A stretch of DNA of 64,000 bases from Siderastrea radians (taxonomy: Eukaryota; Cnidaria; Anthozoa; Scleractinia; Rhizangiidae). Positions 35,538 to 44,746 of this stretch are shown piece after piece. The position numbers and the translations under genes are program-made. The notes beneath the pieces are model-generated. The model worked only from the letters and a program-made list of their open reading frames with translations, did no database searches and was not told where the DNA came from. Position 1 is the first letter of the stretch. The number at the start of each line of letters is the position of its first letter. The stretch covers positions 59,411,311 to 59,475,310 of the forward strand of contig OZ024887.1 of assembly GCA_964017195.1 (NCBI GenBank), written 5' to 3'.

Positions 35538-37271
35538 CGGCATAGTTTAAAATCAGGACTGGACCCTGGACTCTGAGATATATATGATATATGATCGAAA
35601 CATCTTCGGCCCTTTCTCGGGAACCTTCGGCAATCGTCGGCAAAGTTCAGAATTCTTCGGAAAATCACCGAATCTTCATCTATTTTACTTCATTTTGTTC
35701 AATGTACCATAAATAAAAAATCGCACGACCTTCTCGTAATGTTTTGAGAACTTTCAAAACATCACACCTACCCTAACATAATTGTACTCGAGGCCTTGCA
35801 ATTTCCTATACTTATTTTTCGTGCCTTCCGAAATACAATCTGTAATAGAAATGTAATGAAATCGTGCAAAATAGACTAAGTTCGAGATATCTCCTTAAAT
35901 TTGAATCGAAACTTTTCGATAAGACGAAAAGAAGGGAAGAGAGGAAAATGCAATGAGGACGGAGTATAGCAATGAAACCCCTACTAGGAGCTTTTTATAC
36001 CAGCAATATTCTCGCAGCTCCGATTTCATTTCTGCGAACGCACGTACTATTTTATAGAAAAGAAAAATTGCTAGGCATATGAAAAGTTATTTCTTTTATT
36101 TTTAGCGTCTGTGCAATTTTCTTTTAGAAAAAAAAACACATCTTAAGCTTCTCAAAGAATAAAAACCGATCCCAAAAGCAAAAAGCAGAGAAAAAAGCAA
36201 AGAGCAAATTCGTAAACAAGGGGTAATTTCCTTTGTAAAGTTGCAAATTTTGTTGACATTTTGTTGACACGCGTGACTTTTTAGCTATCTTACGCTTTTT
36301 ACGACTGTTTTTGTTTCCGTTTTATTATTTATCATCATTTTCATTCGCAATATTTGTTTTTATTTCTTTAATTCAATTTTACACAAATTATCTAGTTAAT
36401 CTCCAGTGAAATTTACCTAGAAATTGCCTTAATTTACCCGAGGGTCTGCACAAAGTTTCCTTGTTAGGCGGGAGGTCTCGGTACTCGGTAGTTCGAGATA
36501 GCATTGCCCAAGGGAAACGAGTTCATGTTCGAGATAGCTATGGCTATGGCTCGAGAAAGCCTATTGAACTTTACATAAAACTCGACATAACCTCGTACAC
36601 TAACTTTTACACGCTTTCCTTAATTATCATCATCATCGTCATCGAGAAAGTAACGGCCACGGGAAACTAACAAACACTGAGAAAAACGGTTTCATTTGGA
36701 CCTATTTGTAGCTCTTTCGCAATGTGCTGTCTATGTGATGCTTGTAAATGAGGATGGAGACCACTCGGAATAACTACCAAAACGGGAATAAATGCTGGTT
36801 GCATCAACTTCACACAGTTAGCGGTACAGTGGAATTATACATTGGCTAATTGGCCTCGCTTTTGCACCCAATTTAATTTTGCCAATACTGTCTCCGTGTG
36901 GCAGTAATAATAACCAAGTCATTTGGCATTTCTATTTCGGATCGTATCTTGGAAGGCAGAAACAATAAGTACAGGAAATTGCATGGCCTCGAGTACAATT
37001 AAGGTAGGAGTGATGTTTTGAAAGTTCTCAAAACATCACGAGAAGGTCGTGCGATTTTTCGTTTACACTGACATTCAACAAAATGAAAGAAATCAGATGA
37101 AGATTCGGTGATTTTCCGAAGAATTCCGAAGTTTGCCGGCGAATGCCGAAGGTTCCCGAAAAAGAGCCGAAGATGTTTCGATCATATATCATATATATTT
37201 CTCAGAGTCCAGGGTCCAGAGTCCAGAGTCCAGTCCAGTCCAGAGTCCAGTCCAGCTTTTAGACTATGCCG
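35538..37271. mobile_element. 1.73-kb non-autonomous element with ~300-bp TIRs
   Basis: Termini CGGCATAGTTTAAAA (left) and, opposite strand, CGGCATAGTCTAAAA (right). The arms align over ~300 bases (35538-35840 and 36955-37271), with shared words GATCGAAACATCTTCGGC and AATCGCACGACCTTCTCGT. TTAACCAA stands on both sides (35530-35537 and 37272-37279). Copy A has a single TTAACCAA at the same point, an empty site. The duplication is 8 bp, or 10 bp if the C/G boundary bases are counted. The right arm is expanded by tandem GGACTCT-type repeats. Long TIRs with an 8-10 bp duplication suggest a Mutator-like or similar group (inference). Interior has no convincing ORF. Confidence 0.9.
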
Positions 37272-37694
37272 TTAACCAACAAAGAAACAGATGAAAACAC
37301 CCTCCCGCTGTTTTGCTGCACTCTTTCTTTTATCAGCATAAAATTCTAAATTTATACGAAACTAAAACAAATCAGCCACACACCTGAGCCCGGCGCCAAG
37401 GCGAACTTTTTCTCTCTCTCAACACATTAGCCAAAGCTTTTGCAAATTAACACATCTCCACATGAGGTTATCGAACCGCTATGTTCATCAACTGACTAGA
37501 CTACAGGTAGTCCTCCTGTTCGATCAGCAATAATCTGGCATGGCGAGAACAAATTACGCGTCTACCGCACAGCATGGACGAAACTAAAACAATTCAGGCA
37601 ACCACTTGCGCCTGTTGCCAAGGCAAACTTGTTCGCTCAGCACATTATCCAAGACTTGTACAAATTAACACATCTCCTCACGAGGTTATCGGCC

Positions 37695-38060
37695 CAGGGG
37701 GGGAGGGGGGGGGGGGAGGGAGGTACTCCCTCATTCCAGCTGAGATAGGTATGTGCAGCCTCAAAGAATATGGTTTTCGAGCCGTTTTATTCTGAAATAG
37801 GGTGTAAATTTTGACCATTTTGGTCTAAAAAATAAATAGGGTAAGGCTTGTGCGTTTTGATCTGAAACTGGGTATCGTTTTTAGAAGAAGTTACTGACTT
37901 TTTTAGTATTATCTTCTCGTGAGAAGTGTGTTTTGATTGTAATATCAGAAATTCGAAGCCCTTCTTAAATGTCTAAGCAAACTGAAGCAGTTCCTGAGCA
38001 GGTCTGAAATAGGGTATCGAATTCTCGGTCAGGTCTGAAATAGGGGAAGGAAAATCATCA
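37695..38060. mobile_element. Poly-G repeat element (copy B counterpart of 28850-29190)
   Basis: GGCCCAGGGGGG and GAGGTACTCCC followed by iterated TGAAATAGGGT motifs; aligned position-for-position with copy A. Confidence 0.6.
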
Positions 38061-38324
38061 ACCGACTAGACAAGCGGTCCTGCAGTTCTCTGAAGAATAG
38101 CTAGCAAGAAGAACGCACGTAAATAAACGCGCTCGCGACCTGCGGGACGTGTTTCCGTTTTGCAGGAGACCTTCGCGCGCGTTCAAGTGTTCTTCTTGTT
38201 TTCAGTGCATCGACCAACATAGATTTGTTCAGTTTATCATGATCATTGCACTTCAAAGAATAAACGGTCCGCATCCATGCGGACATGGGATAAGCGTGAA
38301 TTGTGGTTTCTGAATAACAAGCCA

Positions 38325-39030
38325 CGTTTTGTGTGACTTGTGCATTTCTTCAAGTCTTGCGTGACTAGGGGCAAATTTCGCATTTTTAGGCGAATACATG
38401 TGGCCTCAAATTAAGTCTTGATTTTAGCCTTCAATAATATGAATGATAAATCTTGCGTTAGTATTGGCGGATAGTTAAACTGTAGTTTTTTAACTTTTAT
38501 TTCGTTTTCGTACATTTGTAGCACGTATGTTCGAGAAAACGTGACCAGAAAACGGCTTTCTAATCTAATAACCTGATCGTGGAAAATATCACGAGACTTA
38601 AAGGTTTTTTTGTGACTTCCACATTTTTGCACGTCTTGTTACTAGTTAAATCATGTACGACGAATGTGGTAGACCCGTATCCAAACACATAATTAAACTG
38701 ACAACGCGGGCGACGACGAAGGGATGAGCACGCTCATTTCAAAAACTCTAAGTCCCCAACGGAAGTCGAACCCATAATCTAGATGTTCTAGCCACTAAGT
38801 GGTGGGGAGACTCGTTAATGATTGATCGTTGTAAATAATTATTTGCTGTTGTTGTCAACCTGTAATTGAATTTGTACATGTACGCTGTAATCTTTTCTTA
38901 ACTTTTTTGAAAAACTTTTTTGTATTTATTTCAGTTCTTATATATTCTTACATTCAGAAAGCCACCCTACTTTAACCTTGTGTTAGCTCGGTGCTACCCT
39001 CTTTAAATATGGTTATTATTATTATTATTA

Positions 39031-39068
<38 letters not shown>

Positions 39069-39179
39069 TCTTTGATTGTTTGATTTTTAACATGGATTTT
39101 CTTTGTATCTCCATGCTCTTGACAAACAAAATACAGATAACTTGATTGCATGACAGGTGGTGGTCATTTCCATCATCGG
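38325..39179. mobile_element. ~850-bp insertion in copy B with SINE-like part
   Basis: Copy A reads AAGCCACG directly into GAAAAAAG; copy B has ~850 bases between them. Inside, on the minus strand (~38655-38815), is a tRNA-like head with B box GGGTTCGACTTCC. There is a short direct repeat (TGTGACTT ... TTGC, near 38330 and 38610) and a TTA microsatellite at 39011-39065. No clean target duplication, so it is probably compound. Confidence 0.6.
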
Positions 39180-39476
39180 AAAAAAAGGAAGAAACACGAC
39201 TTTTATGGATTAAATGCAACTTGTAAATTGTTGATAAGTTAGTAAGTTGTATTAAGTTTAGTTAATTTATGTAAAGAGGTCGTATTGATTGGTGTGTGAA
39301 TCTGTACATGTTTTCACTCACTTACTTGCACATACAGCTTACAAGCTGAAGACGAGCACCTAAAATGGTTTTTCAAGCATGGCATGGCAGTAGCGAACGC
39401 GTTCAACAGAAAATGGTCGCAGGGGTTGTTATGTTCTTATCGTTCTTATCATTATCATCTACATATGAAAATCCGG

Positions 39477-39619
39477 GGTTTGCCTCGGTGTAAGAACCTG
39501 ACAAGATTTTCTTTGTTTGTTAGCCATTGTTATTCTGAAACGCTGTTGTTTAAAATGTTTTGTTTCCTTCATTTTACGTCATCCGTGAGTTTTACAGGTT
39601 ATTACACCGAGGCAAAGCC
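39477..39619. mobile_element. 143-bp MITE with 9-bp target duplication
   Basis: Termini GGTTTGCCTCGGTGTAA and, on the other strand, GGCTTTGCCTCGGTGTAA. AAAATCCGG is duplicated at 39468-39476 and 39620-39628. Copy A carries AAAATCTGG once followed by CAGG, an empty site. A 9-bp duplication with GG termini fits Mutator-like or Merlin-like MITEs. Confidence 0.92.
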
Positions 39620-40713
39620 AAAATCCGGCAGGATTGTAGTAAGAAAAATCAAGTACAGCTTTGCTTTCATGCAAATGGCATCGGGCAGAATGGCTGGACA
39701 TCATTAATTATTCAAAACCAACAAAGCGGCAAATTTGAATACGAGTTTGCTTTCAAAAGCCCGGAATAAGAGAAGAAAGGGCCCAAATTGGCCATGTAGG
39801 GTTCATAAAACTCGCTTTTCTGATTTATAGAAAGCCGAAACTAAACAACCCAAGCGCGGTTTTTTGAAGAAGGAGAATGTATCTACAATTTAAACGTAAA
39901 ACGAACAAGATTTAGAAAGTTTTAAGACTGTTCTTTTCTCTAAGGTGCGGGATTGCAGAAAAACGCCGCACACTCATTTGCATCTCATTGAATAACAAAA
40001 GAATAACAAAACAGCACATTTGCTGTATACCTCGTTCTTTAAAACTCTGAATTAATTTTCCGCAATCCCGCACCTTACTCGTTCTTTTGCACTTGAAAAT
40101 ACAGATAAAACCAGCATTTTTATTGTGAAGGCGGTTTTCAAGAGCGATTTTCTTAAAAACTAAACTGTTTTCCTAAAACCCACGCGCGGATTATGGAAGA
40201 TGGCGCTGTTTTCGAAGAGAATCCATTTAAAGTTTTAAAATTGATGAAGAGGAACCACTGTTCTTTTCAGTTTGAAAACTGCTAGTTGGAAGTGTCGAAA
40301 ATGGCGAGCGAGCTATTGTTTTAAGCTACGACTGAATAACAATGGTTGCTAACTGACAAACAATACCATTCAAGAAAACCACTCAATTGTAAAATAGTTT
40401 ACAATTGCCGCGAATTTTAAAACTGATCTCGGTCCACCAGCTGATTCATTCGAAAACTTCCGACGACCAGATCACGTAATGAACAAACAAGAGAGCGAAA
40501 ACGTCACTGATCGGGAGCTCTTTTCAGAGCTCTTCGAAACCTCGATCAACCCACTACTCATTCATATGGTACCTCCTTTTATTGATGAAAATCTCCCCGA
40601 TGTTTCACCTGCAAATAAATGGCGAAGCAGTGTATAAATGGAGAGATGTTTATGGGCGCCCGAGGACAGTGTTCGACTGACTGCAAGCGAGTATTTTGCC
40701 TCTTGGCTACCAA

Positions 40714-41048
40714 ATGACGGAATCTGCTCGAGAGCGTGTTGGGAACACAACCGCCGAAGACATCAGGCGATTTTGGCGAAAGATGCAATCGACCAAGGAC
40801 GGGAAAAAGAGAAAAAGAATAAAAGCAGAGACTTGGATAAAACTGGCTATAAGACCGGACGAGATCAAGCAGACTCCAAACGACGTGTTGGCACAGCTCA
40901 CAGAAGACAACAGGAAACTTCGCGCGGCCGTGGAGGAAAAAGGCGGCCGATTTGTACGACGAGATGCGCCAGAGACTTGCACACACTCTGGAAAAGAGTT
41001 TACAGAAGTAGGAAAGAAGCAGCAACACAGAAATTTAACACAAATAAA
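40714..41048 (+). CDS. Exon 1 of coiled-coil gene
   Basis: 111 codons plus two bases, from MTESARERV to LTQIK. Basic throughout the first half. The region upstream, 39700-40713, has no other supported exon. Confidence 0.75.
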
Positions 41049-41541
41049 GTAAGTCGCCTTTAATCTTTGCAATAAACGATTTAGTTACCAAGGGAAACAC
41101 TGCACGCAAATATGGCTCCATGACGTGAAAAAATAGGCTAAGTAGAATCATCTTCTATTATTTTTTTTTTGGTAGGAAGAGAGCTCAAGATGCACTGTGG
41201 TTTGCAGAAACGTACGGATTGATTCCCGAATCATTAATGCTCGGCCAGGACAAAACTGGATTATTGCATGAAATTAACTTAAAGAAAACTCCAACAGGTA
41301 AATAAACTCCCAATTAAGCATATATTTTATTTGAACTCAAAGACAATACACAAAACAGAGGGATAACTGAACTCTTTGCCCTTCCTTGACAGATGATGCT
41401 GAAACTGACACCAATAAGACAAAGGCAACTTTAAAAAGCCCAAAGATGCCAACAGCAAATGAAGACTTTCGTTTACAGCGGTCAACTGGTTTCGTGATCG
41501 TGCCAGTTAAAAGTTCCAATTCTGCTTTTGCTCGTGTCTGA
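40714..41541 (+). CDS. Three-exon gene, 201-residue coiled-coil protein of unknown function
   Basis: Exons 40714-41048, 41176-41297 and 41393-41541 (606 bases, 201 residues plus stop). Donors: ATAAA then GTAAGT, and ACAG then GTAAAT. Acceptors: T-run then GGTAG, and CCCTTCCTTGACAG. Both joins are in phase (2, then 1), which would be unlikely by chance. The start is the first ATG after an in-frame TGA at 40678. Residues 1-75 are charged and helical (EDIRRFWRKMQSTKDGKKRK, then LTEDNRKLRAAVEEKGGRF, a likely coiled coil). Exon 2 encodes KRAQDALWFAETYGLIPESL. Exon 3 ends FRLQRSTGFVIVPVKSSN then SAFARV. From memory, DALWFAE-type segments recur in multi-copy, unnamed coral proteins. Function and location unknown; no signal peptide or membrane segment. 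Decayed copies of exon 3 lie downstream. Confidence 0.78.
41176..41297 (+). CDS. Exon 2 of coiled-coil gene
   Basis: Preceded by a ten-base T-run and GGTAG. Completes Lys from exon 1 and gives an aromatic, helical block (DALWFAETYGLIPESLMLGQ). Ends in KKTPT with phase 1. This is the family-defining part. Confidence 0.8.
41393..41541 (+). CDS. Exon 3 of coiled-coil gene (terminal)
   Basis: Begins by completing Asp, then DAETDTNKTKATLKSP, and ends at TGA 41539-41541. The following ~120 bases (CTAGCCAGAAAAAGAATTC and onward) are also preserved in the tandem copies, so the copied block extends into 3' flank. Confidence 0.75.
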
Positions 41542-42094
41542 ACGTGAGAGGGCCTATTATAAGATACTGAATCGAAAGCTAGCCAGAAAAAGAATTCATT
41601 GCACATGAGCCCAAGGTTGAATGAAGCATGGTTTTCAATATAATGCATGGTAATCGGGGTCTAGCAATACCCGTTTTTTTTTGGGTGGTCACTTGCCCCA
41701 GACTTCCCTCGGCCAAACAAATATGCGTTGCAAATTTGCGGTCAACATAAGGACCATAAGCAACGGCTCCAGTCGTTTAAGATCGATTCACTAAAATCTT
41801 TATGAAAGACGGTGTAGAAAATTACTAGGGATGCAATGGCCTAAAAATCTCTTCGACAAGAGCACAGAAAAAGATGATAACAAGCTTTGAAAGGTGCCGA
41901 TTCGATACCCGAGCCTGCTAAACAGACATTATTCAATATTGAAATGCTTGCATTTCTTGCCAGTTTTGCTTTGCTTCGCCACAATCTTTAGGGATGTTTG
42001 TGTAGAAAACTAAAAGGAATTCAATGGGGCTAACTTCTCTTCGACGAGAGCAAGGACGAATGTGCTAGCGAGCTTTAATTTGAAAGCTGGCACG

Positions 42095-42318
42095 AACTCG
42101 CGATCGCTACAATAGTAGTTACGATGTAAAGTGTATGTATGAGCGCCAAGAAGTAAGTAATACTGCTCTCCATAATTTCCCCCGACCACAGACCTTTAAA
42201 AAAGAAATTAGAAATGAGAACCAGGATCAAAGAAAAATCTTTGACCCCAGCGGGATTTGAACCCAATACCTCCGGATTATTTCACCGTTACTCTACCAAC
42301 TGAGCTACGAGGCCGGGA
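42095..42318 (-). mobile_element. tRNA-derived SINE, second family (minus)
   Basis: On the minus strand: GGCCTCGTAGCTCAGTTGG (A box), GGGTTCAAATCCCGC (B box), then a body with TTTCTTTGATCCTGG and GTCGGGGGAAATTATGGAGA. The anticodon arm does not fold well, so it is a SINE head and not a working tRNA. Around it (41660-42720) the phrase GCCCCTGGGGCTTTTCTTGT occurs twice (~42466 and ~42653). Confidence 0.8.
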
Positions 42319-43644
42319 GCCGGTATCCATCCGCTGACCGATGAGCGGGCAGACTCTCAATTGCGTTTGATGGTGCAATCGGCGTGGCGTTTGATGGTGC
42401 GTTGAAAGTGGAAGTTCCTGCCATCGAAGGAACGAGGGGAGAGAGAACAACGGCAGGGTTAATGCCCCTGGGGCTTTTCTTGTTTCATTTTTATTTTCCT
42501 TTTTTTGGTGGTCACTTGCCCCAGGCCTCCGGGTTTCGCTCGGCCAGACAAATACTTGTCGCGTCTTTCGCTACACAGGTTAAAGCTCGTATCTTGAGTG
42601 GCCGTTATATATTTTGCACCCTAGGGGAGGGACAACAACGGCGGGCTTTAATGCCCCTGGGGCTTTTCTTGTTGGAGATGACTCGTGCTCAAAGCAGGCA
42701 TGCAAGGGAGTGAGTGAGTTTCCGTCATGTTTTCGTTTAAACGAAAGCCATGTTAGAACTAAAAACGTAGTTAAACAATCAACAGAGTTTTAATCGGTCA
42801 CTAAAGTTTTCCATAAATGGCGGGTTACTTGTTGACGAGCGCAAAAGATCCCTGCATTGGAGGCCTATCTAAACCAGTTTCACTATTCTTATAATATTCT
42901 CTTTTCAAATTTAGGAACATACAGGAACTTTGCATGCAAATTCATGTAGTGTAGTCTTTAATAGGAGGTGCGAACCAAGTAAGAAAAATCGTACTTGTGG
43001 TGTGAAATATGGCTCTCCATAAAATAATAAAATAACAGACTTGTATTTGCGTGATCTTGAAATACATTGACATTGGGCTAACTTTTGTTTATTTCTAAAA
43101 AAGCATTATCATTGTGTATTTGCTTAAAATTAAATTTATTAAATCAATTTCTGGAATTGAAAGTTATCAAATGCTGATTAAATTATAGAAAACATTCTGA
43201 AAGGGAACTTCATGGTACCCAAGAACGTCAAGTCTCCACAACTGAGATTCCGTGAAGGCAAAGCTTTCTGTTATCTAAGGTTATCCAACTTCCTTTCTGA
43301 TCATCGCTGGTCAGTTATTGTCACCTCGTAAGCTATTAAGTAAGTGGTTACATAACCAACATACCTTTTTAAGGTAGTTACGGTTCACACAGTAACAGGC
43401 GGGATGAAAAATTATTTTGACTCGCAGTGGAGTGAAAATGGTTAAAGGTGGATAGACCTACAAAAAAACCTACGCCACCGCCAGTGGCCAAAAATAACGT
43501 TTTATCCTACTACACTAAATTTAGCTGATTTCGTGACAAATTTTTACTCTAGTAATTCTTGGCTGGGGATAAAAACGCTAAAGTGGGTTTAAGCTTTCAA
43601 TTTTATACATATGTGAAAATTCTAATGAGGAGATTTACCTTTAG

Positions 43645-43799
43645 GCAATTCAAAACAGATACAATTTAAAGTAGACACCTTCAAAAAGTCGAAAGATGCT
43701 AACAGCACATGGAGACTAATTCGTTTACAGCGGGCAACTGGTTTCGTAACCGTGCCGGTTAAAAGTTCCAATTCTGCTTTTTCTCGTGTCTCAACGTGA
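43645..43799 (+). pseudogene. Exon-3 copy 1, frame-broken
   Basis: Homologous to 41393-41541. Readable end FVTVPVKSSNSAFSRV. An in-frame TAG early (AAG TAG) and a 2-base insertion near 43719 break the frame. Confidence 0.7.
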
Positions 43800-44746
43800 G
43801 GGGGCCTTATGTTAAGATACTGAATCGAACGCTAGCCTGTAAAAGAATTCATTGCACATGAGCGCAAGGTTGAAATGTAAACATGGTTTTTAATATAATA
43901 CATGGCAGTCGTTCCACAGTATAAGCCTTAATCTGCAAAAACACTTAAAGCAAAAGATGGTGACGCTAGCCTTCGAAAGCAGTACAGCTTTATACAACAC
44001 GCAAATGGCACGTAATCTGATGCACTGTGAGAAGAATGACGGGCGATACGTTCTTACATAAACCGGTAAAATAAGAAAATAACAGATTTGTATCTAGGTG
44101 CTCTTGAAATGTATTGACGCACTTTAACAGTAGGCTAACTTTTGTTTATTTCTAAAAAAGGAACACCGTCATTGTGTATTTGCTTAAAATTATATTTATT
44201 AAATCAATTTCTGGAATTAAAAGCTATCAAACGCTGATTAAACAGTACAAAACATTCTGAAGAGAAACTTCATGGTACCCAAGAACATCAAGTCTTCAAA
44301 ACTAAGACTCCGTGAAGGCAAACTGCTTTCTCTTATCTAATGTTATCCAATTTCCTTCTGATCATCGCTTGTCAGTTGTTGTCACCTCGTAAGGTATTGC
44401 TTAAGTGGGTCGTGTGACTTTTTAAATAGCATTTGCTGACATTAGACTTACCACTTCAGCAATCCAAGACTCGATATCTCTGGAACCTTTGGTTGTAGTT
44501 GTTCCGCCGTTCAGGGGTGAGAACCCAAGAGATATAATGTTCATGAGCTGTAGGACATAAGTGTGCTCGGTTCCATAACCAACATGCCTTTTGAGGTGGT
44601 TACGGTTCACACAGTAACGGGTGGAGTGAAAAATTATTTTGACTCGCGGTGCAGAGAAAATGATTAAAAGTGGATAGACAGACAAAACAAAACCTACGCC
44701 ACCGCCAGTGACCAAAATAGCGTTTCATCCTACTACACTATTTTAA

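Larger units (their letters stand above)
31590..39680 (+). repeat. Direct segmental duplication, copy B
   Basis: Second copy of 24650-29810, enlarged by at least four insertions or replacements absent from copy A: 31998-32297, 35538-37271, 38325-39179 and 39477-39619. Two of these have exact target duplications. No coding gene is supported inside. Confidence 0.9.

Noticed and set aside
36461..36670. 69-codon ORF inside the 1.73-kb TIR element
   Set aside because: Too short and without any transposase motif; its end is low-complexity (IIIIIVI).
40579..41072. Long minus-strand ORFs (149 and 121 codons)
   Set aside because: Antisense to exon 1 of the 40714 gene, which has phase-consistent splice junctions.
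41337..41648. Minus-strand ORF with a signal-peptide-like stretch (FVLLVSVSASS)
   Set aside because: Antisense to exon 3 of the 40714 gene; the tandem copies do not keep the minus-strand frame.
42240..42316. tRNA gene on the minus strand
   Set aside because: A and B boxes are present, but the anticodon and acceptor stems pair poorly and a SINE body follows.
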